Both the position numbers and the translations under genes were made by a program. Shown here piece by piece: positions 9,184 through 18,751 of a stretch of 64,000 nt of DNA. The DNA comes from Rhizomicrobium palustre. GTDB taxonomy: Bacteria > Pseudomonadota > Alphaproteobacteria > Micropepsales > Micropepsaceae. Below the pieces are notes generated by a model that saw nothing but the letters and a program-made list of their open reading frames with translations, made no database searches and was not told the DNA's origin. Each line of letters begins with the position of its first letter. Position 1 is the first letter of the stretch. Location: the NCBI RefSeq assembly GCF_011761565.1, contig NZ_JAASRM010000001.1, positions 3,038,139 through 3,102,138 of the forward strand, in the 5' to 3' direction.

Positions 9184-9879
9184 ATGACCAAAAAACTTCT
9201 CAAAACAACGCTAGGGCTTATTTTCGCGGGCGCATTATCCGCGGGGGCAGCCTTCGCCAGCCCAACCTGCCTCAGCACCACCAATCTTGGGGATGGCGGT
9301 TCGGTCGCTGCCGCGTCGCTCACCTCGGGCTCTTGCCTAGTGGTGAACGATCTCACCTACGGCAACTTCCATATCGCCAACCTGCCGGTGGGAGCATCGA
9401 TCAGCTTCAACACCAACACGCTGGGTGGTCTCGACTATTACCAGATCTCCTTCGACGGCAAGTTCAAGGCGGGCAAGCCCGCAGCCAAGATCTATAGCTG
9501 GGATTATGAAGTCGCGATCACCGGCCCCACCGGAATTGGCGCGGGCTTCACCAGCATCGACGCCGATTTCACCCAGACGGTAGGCAAGTCCACCCGCACG
9601 CTCACGACCTCGCCGTTGGCGAGCGATGTGATCACGCAGGTGAAGAACGGGCCGAACCTGACCAACACGAGCATCAGCCACGCCGATTTCGGCCTCGGCC
9701 TGACCTCGCTCAAGATCAGCGAAATCTTGGCCGATCTGGGCACGGTGTCGTCGGTGACCTCCACGCTCACGGCCTTCATCCCGCCGCAGAATCCGCCTGA
9801 AGTGCCCGAGCCCTTCACCCTCGCGCTCCTCGGCGGCGGCCTTGCGGGGATGAGCCTGCTTCGGCGGAAGAAGAGGTAA
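9184..9879 (+). CDS. PEP-CTERM sorting domain protein
   Basis: 231 aa from ATG 9184, preceded by a GGGAGAG ribosome site. Signal peptide MTKKLLKTTLGLIFAGALSA with cleavage near AFA-SP. The C-terminus is a PEP-CTERM tag: VPEPFTLALLGGGLAGMSLL followed by RRKKR, the exosortase recognition signal. The body is a beta-rich extracellular domain with two Cys near the N-terminus (SPTCLSTTN, SGSCLVV). Such proteins are usually surface- or matrix-associated after exosortase processing; no exosortase gene is in the window. The upstream sigma-54 match fits known RpoN-dependent control of PEP-CTERM genes in other bacteria. Confidence 0.85.
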   Translation: MTKKLLKTTLGLIFAGALSAGAAFASPTCLSTTNLGDGGSVAAASLTSGSCLVVNDLTYGNFHIANLPVGASISFNTNTLGGLDYYQISFDGKFKAGKPAAKIYSWDYEVAITGPTGIGAGFTSIDADFTQTVGKSTRTLTTSPLASDVITQVKNGPNLTNTSISHADFGLGLTSLKISEILADLGTVSSVTSTLTAFIPPQNPPEVPEPFTLALLGGGLAGMSLLRRKKR

Positions 9880-9890
9880 CAGCCACTTTT

Positions 9891-10030
9891 ACCTCCCCCT
9901 TGCGGGGAGGTCGAAATGCGAAGCATTTCGGGTGGGGGGAAGCGGTTGAGGCACATCCCAGCTGCTTTCCCCCACCCGAAAAATCGTTCGCTGCGCGCCC
10001 AATTTTTCGACCTCCCCGCTAGGGGGAGGT
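9891..10030. repeat. Palindromic intergenic element (family 2)
   Basis: Arms ACCTCCCCCTTGCGGGGAGGT (9891-9911, itself a hairpin) and ACCTCCCCGCTAGGGGGAGGT (about 10010-10030) enclose a second inverted pair (CGGGTGGGGGAAGC / GCTTTCCCCCACCCG). Related in layout to the 3374-3616 element. It lies between the convergent PEP-CTERM and nrdJ genes. Confidence 0.75.
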
Positions 10031-10101
10031 GAAAGAGCCAAAACAAAAAGAGCCGGATTTCTCCGGCCCCTTTCGTCACTTCGCTCAGGAGAAGCGTCGT
10101 C

Positions 10102-13100
10102 TTAGCTGCAGCCGCTGGTCGAGCCGCAGGTGTTGCACTTCATGCACGTCCCGTTGCGCACCAGGGTGAAATTCCCGCAAGTGCCGCAAGCATCGCCTTC
10201 ATAGCCCTTCATGCGGGCTTCGGCGCGGCGCGCATGAATGTCTGATCCAGGCTTGCCCAAGGAGACCACCGGGGAGGCTTCGGCCACCGCCGCGATAGAG
10301 GCTTCCACGCTGGAGGCGATTTCCGAAAGATCGACCGTCGCCATCTCCACGAAATCCTCATGGTCGTGATCGTGGTCATGATCATGTTCGTGGTCATGTT
10401 CATGCGTGGCTTCCATCTTCACCGCGGCCGCGGCGGCACCGCCGCGCACCACGCCGAGGCGATGCACATTGGCGCGGACATAACCGGCCGAGGTGGTACG
10501 GCTGATGGCGGGCTGCGCCTTCTGGCCTTCCGCGACACCGCCGCCAAGGTCTTCATCATGATGCGGCGGCACATGGGCGAGGTCGTTGCGGCCGAGATAG
10601 GAAACCGCCAACTCGCGGAAGATGTAGTCGAGAACGCTGGTGGCGTTCTTGATGGAGTCGTTGCCGATCACCATGCCCGCCGGTTCGAAGCGGGTGAAGG
10701 TGAAGGCGTCGACGAATTCTTCCAGCGGCACGCCATATTGCAGGCCGATCGAGATCGCGATGGCGAAATTGTTCATCAGGCTGCGGAAAGCGGCGCCTTC
10801 CTTATGCATGTCGATGAAGATTTCGCCGGGACGGCCGTCTTCATATTCGCCGGTGCGCAGATAGACCTTGTGACCGCCGACGACGGCTTTCTGGGTATAG
10901 CCCTTGCGGCGGGCGGGCAGGGTCTCGCGTTCGCGGGCGCGGATGACCTTTTCCACCAGCTTCTCGACGATGCGCTCGGTCACCACCGTGGTGCGCTGGG
11001 CAACCGGGGCGGCGATCAAAGCTTCGCGCTTATCCTCTTCTTCCTCATCTTCGTCATCAAAGTCGAAGACCTGGCTGGCGAGCGGCTGCGAAAGCTTGGA
11101 GCCATCGCGATAAAGCGCATTGGCTTTCAGGCCCAGCTTCCAGGAGAGGAGATAGGCCTCGCCGCATTCGCGCACGCTGGCGCTGTTGGCCATGTTGATG
11201 GTCTTGGAGATGGCGCCCGAGATGAAGGGCTGCACCGCCGCCATCATGCGGATATGGGCTTCCACCGAGAGGAGGCGCTTGCCGATACGTCCGCAGGCAT
11301 TGGCGCAATCGAAGACGGGCAGGTGATCGGCCTTGAGATGCGGCGCGCCTTCCAGCGTCATCGCTCCGCAGACATGCAGATTGGCGGCATCGACATCGGC
11401 TTTGCCGAAGCCGAGCGTCTTCAGCATGTCGAAATCGGGGCTCGCCAGCACCTCTTCGGAGATCTTCAGCGTCTCGACGCAGAAGGCTTCGCCCAGCGTC
11501 CATTTGTTGAAGACGAAGCGGATGTCGAAGGCCGATTCCAGAGAGGCTTCGATCTTGGCGATCTCTTCCACGCCAAAGCCCTTGGCTTTCAGGGCTTCGT
11601 AGTTGAGGGCGCCGGTATAGCCGTCCAGCGTGCCATGGCCGACCGCATAGGCGACGATATCGTCGATCTGGCGCTGGTCATAGCCAAGCGTGCGCAGGGC
11701 TTCGGGAACGCAGCGGTTGATGATCTTGAAATAGCCGCCGCCCGCGAGCTTCTTGAACTTCACCAGCGCGAAATCAGGTTCGACGCCGGTGGTGTCGCAA
11801 TCCATCACCAAGCCGATGGTGCCGGTCGGCGCGATCACGCTCGCCTGCGCATTGCGGAAACCATAGCGCTCGCCGACCGTCAGGGCATCATCCCAAGACT
11901 GTTTGGCGGCGCGGATGAGCTCGTTCTGCTGAATGGCGGCAAGATCCAGCGGCACCGGATTGGTGGAGAGCTGTTCATAGCCTGTCACCTCGCCATAGGC
12001 GGCGCGGCGATGGTTGCGGATGACGCGCAGCATTTCGGTGGCATTGGCGCGGTATTCGGGGAAGGGCCCGATCTCGCTCGCCATCTGGGCGCTGGTCAAA
12101 TAGGAGGTGCCGGTCATCAGCGCGGTGATGGCGCCCGCAATGGCGCGGCCTTCGCGGCTGTCATAGGGGATACCGGCGCTCATCAGATAGCCGCCGATAT
12201 TGGCAAAGCCCAGACCCAGCGTGCGGTAGTCGTAAGAGCGCTGCGCGATCTCCTTGGAGGGGAACTGCGCCATCATCACCGAAATTTCGAGCACGATGGT
12301 CCAGAGCTTGACGGCATGCTGGAAGGCGGCGACGTCGAATACCTTGCGGCCGTTCTCTTCGGCGCGGAACATCATCAGGTTCAGCGAGGCGAGGTTGCAG
12401 GCCGTGTCGTCCAGGAACATGTATTCCGAGCACGGGTTGGAGGCGCGGATATCGCCGCCAGCCGGGCAGGTGTGCCAGTCATTGATGGTGGTGTGGAACT
12501 GAATCCCCGGATCGGCGCAGGCCCAGGCCGCGTTGGAAATCTTCTCCCACAGCTCGCGGGCGCGGATGGTCTTCACCACTTTGCCGTCGCGGCGGGCGGT
12601 CAGATACCACTCTTCGTCGTTCAAGACCGCGGAGAGGAATTCATCGGTGACGCGCACCGAATTGTTCGAGTTCTGGCCCGAGACCGAGAGATAGGCTTCC
12701 GAATCCCAATCGGTGTCATAGGTCTTGAAGTCGATATCCTTATAGCCCTGCTTGGCGAAGGAGATAACGCGCTCGATGTAATTGTCGGGGATCATCGCCT
12801 TGCGCGCGGCTTTGATCTCGCGGCGAAGGGCAGGGTTCTTTTTGGGATCGAAGCAATCATCGCCCGAGCCCTGGCAGTTCACCGCCGCCTTCATCACCGC
12901 TTTCAGATGCTTTTCGGCGAGCTTGGAACCGGCCACCATGGCGGCGACCTTCTGCTCTTCGATCACCTTCCATTCGATGAAGGCTTCGATATCGGGATGG
13001 TCGACATCTACGATCACCATCTTGGCGGCGCGCCGGGTGGTGCCGCCCGATTTGATGGCGCCCGCAGCGCGGTCACCGATCTTCAGGAAGCTCATCAGGC

Positions 13101-13830
13101 CGCTGGATTTGCCGCCGCCGGAAAGCTTTTCGTTTTCGCCGCGCACGGCAGAGAAGTTCGTGCCCGTGCCCGAGCCATATTTGAAGAGGCGCGCTTCACG
13201 GGTCCAAAGGTCCATGATGCCGCCATCGTTGACGAGATCGTCCTGGACCGACTGGATGAAGCAGGCATGGGGCTGCGGATGCTCATAAGCGGTGCGCGAG
13301 CGTTCCAGGCGGCCGGTGTTGGGGTTCACATAATAATGGCCCTGGCTGGGGCCATCGATGCCATAGGCCCAATGCAGGCCGGTGTTGAACCATTGCGGGC
13401 TGTTGGGGGCCGCCATCTGGGCGGCGAACATGTAGCAAAGCTCGTCGTAGAAGGCCTTGGCGTCGGCCTCATCGTCAAAGTAATTGCCCTTCCAGCCCCA
13501 ATAGGTCCAGGTGCCGGCCATGCGGTGGAAGACTTCCTTGGCCGAGGTTTCGCCGCGCGTCTCGCCGCTGTCCGGTGTCTGGCGCCACAGCCATTCCGGC
13601 ACGCCTTCTTCCGGCACGGGTTTCAGGGCGACGGGCACGCCCGCTTTGCGGAAATACTTCTGGGCCAAGACATCGGACGCCACCTGGCTCCAATGCTCAG
13701 GCACTTCGATATCGGTCTGACGGAAGACGATGGAGCCATCCGGGTTGCGGATTTCCGAGGTCGCCGTGCGGAAGGCGATGCCGTCGTAAGGGGAGTGGGC
13801 TTCTTTGGTGTAGTGACGATGAATACGCAT
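10102..13830 (-). CDS. nrdJ: Adenosylcobalamin-dependent (class II) ribonucleotide reductase
   Basis: 1242 aa from the ATG at 13828-13830, with AGGGG just upstream. A longer frame to 14097 runs into the regulatory region and is rejected. The N-terminal region has [20 protein letters not shown] and [15 protein letters not shown]; the barrel has [20 protein letters not shown] and [19 protein letters not shown]. The end is Cys-rich ([10 protein letters not shown].. [14 protein letters not shown]), the redox-active tail of large NrdJ. It makes deoxyribonucleotides with coenzyme B12 and no oxygen requirement. Odd point: a His/Asp/Glu tract ([17 protein letters not shown]) near residues 1141-1158. 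NrdR-box-like sites lie upstream; I found no B12 riboswitch. Confidence 0.96.
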   Translation of the reverse strand: MRIHRHYTKEAHSPYDGIAFRTATSEIRNPDGSIVFRQTDIEVPEHWSQVASDVLAQKYFRKAGVPVALKPVPEEGVPEWLWRQTPDSGETRGETSAKEVFHRMAGTWTYWGWKGNYFDDEADAKAFYDELCYMFAAQMAAPNSPQWFNTGLHWAYGIDGPSQGHYYVNPNTGRLERSRTAYEHPQPHACFIQSVQDDLVNDGGIMDLWTREARLFKYGSGTGTNFSAVRGENEKLSGGGKSSGLMSFLKIGDRAAGAIKSGGTTRRAAKMVIVDVDHPDIEAFIEWKVIEEQKVAAMVAGSKLAEKHLKAVMKAAVNCQGSGDDCFDPKKNPALRREIKAARKAMIPDNYIERVISFAKQGYKDIDFKTYDTDWDSEAYLSVSGQNSNNSVRVTDEFLSAVLNDEEWYLTARRDGKVVKTIRARELWEKISNAAWACADPGIQFHTTINDWHTCPAGGDIRASNPCSEYMFLDDTACNLASLNLMMFRAEENGRKVFDVAAFQHAVKLWTIVLEISVMMAQFPSKEIAQRSYDYRTLGLGFANIGGYLMSAGIPYDSREGRAIAGAITALMTGTSYLTSAQMASEIGPFPEYRANATEMLRVIRNHRRAAYGEVTGYEQLSTNPVPLDLAAIQQNELIRAAKQSWDDALTVGERYGFRNAQASVIAPTGTIGLVMDCDTTGVEPDFALVKFKKLAGGGYFKIINRCVPEALRTLGYDQRQIDDIVAYAVGHGTLDGYTGALNYEALKAKGFGVEEIAKIEASLESAFDIRFVFNKWTLGEAFCVETLKISEEVLASPDFDMLKTLGFGKADVDAANLHVCGAMTLEGAPHLKADHLPVFDCANACGRIGKRLLSVEAHIRMMAAVQPFISGAISKTINMANSASVRECGEAYLLSWKLGLKANALYRDGSKLSQPLASQVFDFDDEDEEEEDKREALIAAPVAQRTTVVTERIVEKLVEKVIRARERETLPARRKGYTQKAVVGGHKVYLRTGEYEDGRPGEIFIDMHKEGAAFRSLMNNFAIAISIGLQYGVPLEEFVDAFTFTRFEPAGMVIGNDSIKNATSVLDYIFRELAVSYLGRNDLAHVPPHHDEDLGGGVAEGQKAQPAISRTTSAGYVRANVHRLGVVRGGAAAAAVKMEATHEHDHEHDHDHDHDHEDFVEMATVDLSEIASSVEASIAAVAEASPVVSLGKPGSDIHARRAEARMKGYEGDACGTCGNFTLVRNGTCMKCNTCGSTSGCS

Positions 13831-14309
13831 GATCCCCTCGACATTCCGCGAAATGTGCCCGCCTCGAACGCTCCCGGCAGCAAAAAGGGGACAGCTTTCC
13901 CATCCGCGGGACTTCAGCTTGGTCAAACTGAGCCCCGGCGGGGAGATTTCGGTGTGTCCGCCAGATTTGGTGTCGCGAGCGGCGACGTGGGCCAAGTATT
14001 GAATGGGTCTTCCCGGACAGGCAAGGGATAAGTGGTAAACGCGGCTGTGGACACTATATCTGGTGGGACCGTCTGCCGCGAAAAAGCCGCGAGTCAAGCG
14101 GGTGTGCTAAATTGCGCAGAAAATATATTTGCATTCGGCTGCGCACAGGCACCGGTTACCCTGTTGGTGGGTTGTGGACAGTCGCCTAACTGACCGGCTT
14201 CTGTCATGGCTGTGTCGTCAATTTAGCGGCCTGATTTCGTCAGGCTTTGCTTGGCCCGGGCGGTGCGGGTCCCTATATTCCCCACGAATCCACGTCCCAT
14301 GAGTCGCTG
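13831..14309. other. Divergent regulatory region, nrdJ to NDUFA12
   Basis: About 480 bp between divergent genes. The nrdJ side has a leader of about 200 nt with no recognisable riboswitch core. Two AT-rich palindromic sites near 14051-14130 resemble NrdR boxes. The NDUFA12 side (14180-14309) has no clear promoter motif. Confidence 0.5.
14051..14135 (-). promoter_or_regulatory. Candidate NrdR boxes upstream of nrdJ
   Basis: ACACTATATCTGGTGG (14051-14066) closely resembles the NrdR box (about ACACWATATATWGTG). A weaker AT-rich site CAGAAAATATATTTGCA lies at 14117-14133. The centres are about 66 bp apart, roughly six helical turns; classical pairs are three turns apart. Position and sequence fit repression of nrdJ by NrdR. 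Confidence 0.5.
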
Positions 14310-14690
14310 ATGAAGTTCCTTTGGATGATCTTTTCCTGGTGGCACGGCGCCACCATCGGCACGCTCCTCAACACCTGGTTCCGCGGCGTGGCCGTGGGGG
14401 CAGATGGTTTTGGCAACCGCTATTACCAATCCAAGGACGGCAAGCGCCGTTGGGTCATTTATAAGCACACGGTGGAAGGCTCCTTCGTGCCGCCGGAATG
14501 GCACATCTGGCTGCATCACACCGTCGATGAACCGCCCGCGGCGGATCTTAAAAAGAAATCATGGGAGAAGGACTATTTGCCGAATTTGAGCGGCACCGCA
14601 GGAGCGTATCATCCCCGCGGTAGTTTGGCCGCCGAGGGCGTGCGTCAGTCCGCGACCGGCGATTATGAAGCCTGGAGTCCCAATGCGTAA
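14310..14690 (+). CDS. NDUFA12-family NADH:ubiquinone oxidoreductase accessory subunit
   Basis: 126 aa from ATG 14310 (MKFLWMIFSWWHGATIGTLL). The family core is readable: GADGFGNRYYQSKD, RRWVIYKHTVEGSFVPPEWH, WLHHTVDEPP and the C-terminal YLPNLSGTAGAYHPRGSL. This is the bacterial homologue of mitochondrial B17.2/NDUFA12, a supernumerary complex I subunit found in alphaproteobacteria. The short hydrophobic N-terminus fits a membrane-proximal location. An upstream start at 14247 lacks family sequence. It begins a co-directional run with mlaD and a DUF2155 gene. Confidence 0.93.
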   Translation: MKFLWMIFSWWHGATIGTLLNTWFRGVAVGADGFGNRYYQSKDGKRRWVIYKHTVEGSFVPPEWHIWLHHTVDEPPAADLKKKSWEKDYLPNLSGTAGAYHPRGSLAAEGVRQSATGDYEAWSPNA

Positions 14691-14701
14691 CGAGCCCTCC
14701 T

Positions 14702-15187
14702 ATGCATAACGAAACTGTCGAGACTTTGATTGGCGCCGTGGTGATCGTCATCGCGGTGGTGTTTGTGATCTTCACCTATCAGACCACCGGCTCGGCCCGC
14801 ATGGACGGCTACGAGCTGACGGCAAAGATGGTCCGTGTGGATGGTTTGGCGGCGGGCACCGATGTGCGGCTCGGCGGGGTCAAGGTCGGCACGATTAAGG
14901 CTCTGACGCTCAATCCCGACTACATGATCACCATCCATATGGACATCAACGGCAATGTGAAGGTGCCGGACGACTCCTCGCTGGTGGTGACCTCTTCGGG
15001 CCTGCTTTCGGGCTCTTACCTGTCGATCCAGCCGGGCGGCTCCGACAAGATGCTGGCCGCGGGCGGGCAGATCAAGAACACTCAGGGCGCCATCGACATG
15101 ATGGGCCTGCTGAATAAGTTCGTGAATTCCAGCTCGGGCAGCAGCTCTGGCAATTCCAGTGCCGCACCCGCGCCAAGCCAGCCGTAA
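14702..15187 (+). CDS. mlaD: MlaD-family phospholipid transport protein (MCE domain)
   Basis: 161 aa. One N-terminal transmembrane segment (LIGAVVIVIAVVFVIFTYQT, about residues 7-26) anchors a periplasmic MCE domain: GYELTAKMVRVDGLAAGTDV, RLGGVKVGTIKALTL and SGLLSGSYLSIQPGG. The tail is Ser/Gly-rich. MlaD hexamers on the MlaFE transporter pass phospholipids between the membranes to keep outer-membrane asymmetry. The other mla genes are not here; mlaD is instead in the NDUFA12-DUF2155 neighbourhood, 11 bp after NDUFA12 and 4 bp before the next gene. Confidence 0.92.
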   Translation: MHNETVETLIGAVVIVIAVVFVIFTYQTTGSARMDGYELTAKMVRVDGLAAGTDVRLGGVKVGTIKALTLNPDYMITIHMDINGNVKVPDDSSLVVTSSGLLSGSYLSIQPGGSDKMLAAGGQIKNTQGAIDMMGLLNKFVNSSSGSSSGNSSAAPAPSQP

Positions 15188-15191
15188 CGCC

Positions 15192-15785
15192 ATGAAAAAG
15201 ACCGTGGCCCTCGTTCTTGCCTCTGTTGCCCTGGCAGGCGTTGCTGCCGCCTTGGCCCAGAACGATCCTCAGCCCGGTCAAGCTGTTTCGCCGCCCGCCG
15301 CGGCGCCGTCAGCCGATACTCCCGCGCCGCTGCCGACAGAAGCGGTGGCGCCGCCCACCACGCCGGTGGGCCCGCCGCCCAACGCGGTGCTGGAACTGCG
15401 CGCCCTCGACAAGATGACCGGCAAGGCTTCGGTCATTAACGCGCCGCTGAATAAGCCGGTGAAATTCGCCACCCTCACGATTACGGCGCGCACCTGCTAT
15501 TCCACCCCGCCGAGCGAAACGCCAGAAACCAGCGCCTTCCTGCAGATCGATGACGACCGGCCGGATCAATCCCACCGCCGCGCCTTTTCGGGCTGGATGT
15601 ACGCGTCTTCGCCGGGCCTCAATGCCCTGCAGCACCCGCTCTACGATGTGTGGGTGATCAGCTGCATGACCAAGTCGCCGGGCCAGCTCCCGTCGGTGGT
15701 CGCCTCCGCACCGGTCAAGGCGGTGTCGCCCAATGCGGGCGCCAATGAAGCCATGCCCACATTGCCTGAAGATGCCGGCCAGTAA
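15192..15785 (+). CDS. DUF2155 family secreted protein
   Basis: 197 aa from ATG 15192. Signal peptide [20 protein letters not shown], then a Pro/Ala-rich linker (residues about 25-65). The conserved domain follows: [60 protein letters not shown] and DVWVISC. The two Cys may form a disulfide. The family is widespread in alphaproteobacteria and has no established function. The last 145 bp overlap the 3' end of the convergent aat frame; the DUF2155 tail there is low-complexity. Confidence 0.85.
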   Translation: MKKTVALVLASVALAGVAAALAQNDPQPGQAVSPPAAAPSADTPAPLPTEAVAPPTTPVGPPPNAVLELRALDKMTGKASVINAPLNKPVKFATLTITARTCYSTPPSETPETSAFLQIDDDRPDQSHRRAFSGWMYASSPGLNALQHPLYDVWVISCMTKSPGQLPSVVASAPVKAVSPNAGANEAMPTLPEDAGQ

Positions 15786-16387
15786 GATTTCGGCCAGATC
15801 GCTGGTGTCGCCAGCGCGGTGTTGAGCAGCGCCAGATAGCGCGCGCGCGGAATTTCGATGGCGCCGAGGCTCGCCAGATGCGGAGTAATGAACTGGGTGT
15901 CGAGCAGGGCGAAGCCGCCAGCCCTCAGCCGCGCCACGAGATGGACGAGGGCGACCTTCGAAGAATCCGTGACGAAGCTGAACATGCTCTCACCGAAAAA
16001 CGCGCCGCCAAGTTTCACGCCATAAAGGCCGCCGACGAGTTCGCCATCAAGCCGTGTCTCCACCGAATGGGCATGACCTGAGGCGTACAGCGCGGTGTAG
16101 AGTTCCAGGATCTCATCATTGATCCAGGTTTCCTCGCGCCCCTCTTTAGGCGTGGCGCAAGCCTCCATCACTTTGCGGAATTCCGTATCCACCGTGACCG
16201 TGAACCGGTCCGAGCGGATGGTGCGGGCGAGCCGCTTGGAAACATGTAAGCCGTCGAGCGGGAAGATCCCGCGCATATCCGGCGATATCCAGAACAGGGA
16301 GGGATCGTCCCGGCTTTCCGCCATCGGGAATAGCCCCTCGGCATAGGCGCGGAGCACGATCTCTGGCGTGATTTTCGGCGCGTGCAT
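15641..16387 (-). CDS. aat: Leucyl/phenylalanyl-tRNA--protein transferase
   Basis: 248 aa from the ATG at 16385-16387 ([20 protein letters not shown]). Family motifs: [51 protein letters not shown] and [20 protein letters not shown]. It adds Leu or Phe to proteins with N-terminal Lys or Arg, making them N-degrons for ClpS/ClpAP. A longer frame to 16573 has no family sequence. The conserved part ends near [14 protein letters not shown]; about 50 further residues are read antisense to DUF2155. This is an unusual convergent overlap, perhaps from loss of the original stop. Confidence 0.93.
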   Translation of the reverse strand: MHAPKITPEIVLRAYAEGLFPMAESRDDPSLFWISPDMRGIFPLDGLHVSKRLARTIRSDRFTVTVDTEFRKVMEACATPKEGREETWINDEILELYTALYASGHAHSVETRLDGELVGGLYGVKLGGAFFGESMFSFVTDSSKVALVHLVARLRAGGFALLDTQFITPHLASLGAIEIPRARYLALLNTALATPAIWPKSYWPASSGNVGMASLAPALGDTALTGAEATTDGSWPGDLVMQLITHTS

Positions 16388-16433
16388 CACGCCATCATAG
16401 CCGAGGGCCCCCGCAGATGTCAGCGGCGCTCCT

Positions 16434-17024
16434 TCAAATGCGCGATAGCATCCTGGTCTTACGCAGCAGCACGCGGCCGCCGAGGCGGGTGAGGGCGCGC
16501 GCGGCCAGGAAACTTCCGACCGCGCACAGAAGGCTGATCGGCATGATCCAATAGCCGAGCAACTCATGGCCAACCGGGGACTTGTCTAGGATCGCGAAGG
16601 CGAACATATGCGGGCCCACCCAAAATCCGGTCTGTTCCGGCAGGATGGGTTTGGCCACCACCACCGCCGCGAAGCCGATCGACAGCAGGAATAAGAAGAG
16701 CGCGGCAAATCCAAGCGCGGCAGCGGCAAGGCTGCGTCCGGCGCGCTCCAGGATGGTCACCAGCAATATGCTATGGGTCGAGTGTACCACCGCCTGTTCC
16801 AGCCGCGCCTGATCAAGATAGGCGGCGGCGAGTTCCAAGGGATCGCCAAGACTTTCCAGCGCTTCGTCGGCGGGGGCGCCGGTCTGGGCGCTGCGATCCT
16901 CGATATGGCTTTTGATCTCGGCGAGAATGGCGCTGCGCTCTTCGGATGGAACGCTCGTAAGCGCCCGCGAGAGGGTGGCGATATAGGCTTTCACCTTATC
17001 ATTTGTGAGAGCGAGTTCAGTCAT
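16434..17024 (-). CDS. HAAS/DUF1700-type membrane protein
   Basis: 196 aa. The N-terminal cytoplasmic domain (about residues 1-75; [46 protein letters not shown]) is the HAAS domain that accompanies PadR regulators. Two to three membrane segments follow ([48 protein letters not shown]). The start overlaps the padR stop (ATGA), giving a two-gene unit. HAAS proteins are thought to work with PadR-type repressors, perhaps as sensors, but the signal is unknown. Confidence 0.8.
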   Translation of the reverse strand: MTELALTNDKVKAYIATLSRALTSVPSEERSAILAEIKSHIEDRSAQTGAPADEALESLGDPLELAAAYLDQARLEQAVVHSTHSILLVTILERAGRSLAAAALGFAALFLFLLSIGFAAVVVAKPILPEQTGFWVGPHMFAFAILDKSPVGHELLGYWIMPISLLCAVGSFLAARALTRLGGRVLLRKTRMLSRI

Positions 17025-17356
17025 GGGGTGTTCTCCACCACACCGGTCATGGCGGTGCGGAATGCGATCCAGGCCTCTTTCATGGCGGCGATGGTTTTCT
17101 CGCCCTCAGCGGTGAGGCTGTAATATTTGCGCGGATGGGCGGCGTCGTCTGTGACCCAGCGGGCCATCAGCTTGCCGTCCTTTTCCAACCGGTTGAGGAG
17201 GGGATAAAGCGCCCCGTCGGCGACGATGTCGCCTTGCCGGTTGGCTTCGGTCAGGATTTGCAGGCCGTAGCATTCGCCGCGCGCCACCACGGACAAAACC
17301 ACCAATTCGGCGGCGCCTTTGCGAAGTTGCGAGAGCCAGGGTGCGATGTCGATCAT
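17021..17356 (-). CDS. PadR family transcriptional regulator
   Basis: 111 aa, the short (single winged-helix) PadR class. WLSQLRKGAAELVVLSVVAR, ECYGLQILTEANRQ, DGALYPLLNRLEKDGKL and HPRKYYSLTAEGE are the conserved helix and wing sequences. It is probably a dimeric repressor. It is co-transcribed with the HAAS membrane gene. A perfect 5-bp inverted repeat lies 24-36 bp upstream of the start and is a likely autoregulatory operator. No ligand can be inferred. Confidence 0.92.
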   Translation of the reverse strand: MIDIAPWLSQLRKGAAELVVLSVVARGECYGLQILTEANRQGDIVADGALYPLLNRLEKDGKLMARWVTDDAAHPRKYYSLTAEGEKTIAAMKEAWIAFRTAMTGVVENTP

Positions 17357-17379
17357 GGGAACAATCTATCGCACGATGT

Positions 17380-17392
17380 CTTGCTATGCAAG
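17380..17392 (-). promoter_or_regulatory. Palindrome in the padR promoter (candidate operator)
   Basis: CTTGC-TAT-GCAAG is a perfect inverted repeat in an AT-rich stretch (GATATAATGTTATG follows on the + strand) that could hold the -10. Its core TTGCTATGCAA differs by one base from TTGCTATACAA, the centre of the long palindrome at 51062-51088. Confidence 0.55.
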
Positions 17393-17455
17393 ATATAATG
17401 TTATGATGTTTTGCGGAGGCGGGCTGTGCCTCCGGCATGGCTTAGAAAGAGGCGG

Positions 17456-18727
17456 CTAATTCCGGCGGTTATCCGGGAACACGACTTCGATGGACGGATC
17501 GCCTTCCGGCGCTTCCCTGCCGGCGTTGCGCTTGGCGATGGTCACGGCATAGGCGAAGACGATCGCTGCCCCGGCGGCTGCGACCAAGAGAACATGCGGC
17601 GTGCTCAGATCCACTAAGAACCGGGCCGCGACCGCACCCAAAGCACCTGCCATGGCGATGGGGGCCACAGCGAGCTTGATCCGCTCGCCCAAGCCGTTCA
17701 CGGCGAGGGCGAGGATGCTCGGCCAAGCGGGGCCTGCGAAGAAGCACATTGCAAGGCTGGCGACAGCCGCCGCCCCAGGGCCAAAAATCGCGCCCGTTAG
17801 CGCGGCCAGCACGCTGCACGCCGCGAAGATCTCCAAGACGCGCTCCGGGCTCATCGCCCACATCAAGCCAGTGGCGCAGAGCCGCCCTAAGCCGAAAAGC
17901 ACAAGACAGAAGACAAAGACCTCGGAGAGTTCACCGTGCGATAATTCCTCGAAGGCCAAGGCAAAGCTCTTATCCGCGGCTTTCCAGGCGAGCGCCATAG
18001 AGAGGATATTGGCGAATTGGGCCGCCATCGCGAAGCCATAGAGCGGGTTGCGCAGAAGGTCGCTGAACTCGGTGCCGATCGAGGTGGGGCGGCGATAGCT
18101 TTTCCGCGCGACCGGAAAGCGCGCATGTTCCACCGCGCCGCTCAAGACCAGAACGCTCACCCCCAAAAGAATATAAGGATGGGCGATGGAATAGCGTGCC
18201 GCCTCTTTGGGCAGGGCAAGATCGGAGTCGATCAGCCAGCGCGCGGTGAAAATGCCCACCAGCGAGCCGATGGGATAAGCTGCTTGGGCCAGATTGAGCC
18301 GCCGCACAGCGGTCCGGCTGCTGCCCAGCTCCATCACCATGGGATTGACCGAAATCTCCAGCATGATCCAGCCATAGGCCAGAAGCATCGTGGCGAAGAG
18401 GAAGAAGTCGAAGCCTTGAGTCTCGGCGGCGGGATAAAAGGTGAAGGCGCCGATGCAGATGCAGCCAAGCCCGATCAGGATCGTCGGCTTGAAGCCAAAG
18501 GCGCGGGCGGTCAGGGCGGCCGGAATGGCACCCAGGATATAGACGATCTGATAGGCGCTGTCGGTGAGCGGGCGGCGCAGGCCGGTCAAGGCGAAGACCT
18601 GCGCGAATTGCGGCATCAGGGTTTCATAGAAACGATGGCCAACGCCCCACAAGGTCACCAGGACCATCATGAGCGCGAAGGCGGCCCATTGACGGCGGTC
18701 AGGAAGGGTATGGTTTGGATCGCCCAC
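17456..18727 (-). CDS. MFS transporter, fucose-permease (FHS)-like, copy 1
   Basis: 423 aa, GTG start with an AGGGGA ribosome site. Twelve hydrophobic segments; TLWGVGHRFYETLMPQFAQ is the FHS-type first helix and LGAIPAALTARAFGFKPTIL the loop 2-3 motif. AYGWIMLEISVNPMVMELG and AVRRLNLAQAAYPIGSLVGI are family signatures shared with copies 2 and 3. It is an inner-membrane secondary transporter, probably for a sugar or related small solute by proton symport; the substrate cannot be read. Third and last gene of a three-paralogue run (transcribed right to left), 24 bp from copy 2. Confidence 0.85.
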   Translation of the reverse strand: MGDPNHTLPDRRQWAAFALMMVLVTLWGVGHRFYETLMPQFAQVFALTGLRRPLTDSAYQIVYILGAIPAALTARAFGFKPTILIGLGCICIGAFTFYPAAETQGFDFFLFATMLLAYGWIMLEISVNPMVMELGSSRTAVRRLNLAQAAYPIGSLVGIFTARWLIDSDLALPKEAARYSIAHPYILLGVSVLVLSGAVEHARFPVARKSYRRPTSIGTEFSDLLRNPLYGFAMAAQFANILSMALAWKAADKSFALAFEELSHGELSEVFVFCLVLFGLGRLCATGLMWAMSPERVLEIFAACSVLAALTGAIFGPGAAAVASLAMCFFAGPAWPSILALAVNGLGERIKLAVAPIAMAGALGAVAARFLVDLSTPHVLLVAAAGAAIVFAYAVTIAKRNAGREAPEGDPSIEVVFPDNRRN

Positions 18728-18751
18728 CCAGGTCCCCTGTCAGGAAATAAC

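Noticed and set aside
10360-14031. A 1223-codon forward open frame
   Set aside because: Exact antisense of nrdJ, which has all class II RNR motifs. The forward product is His/Gly/Ala-rich with no family.
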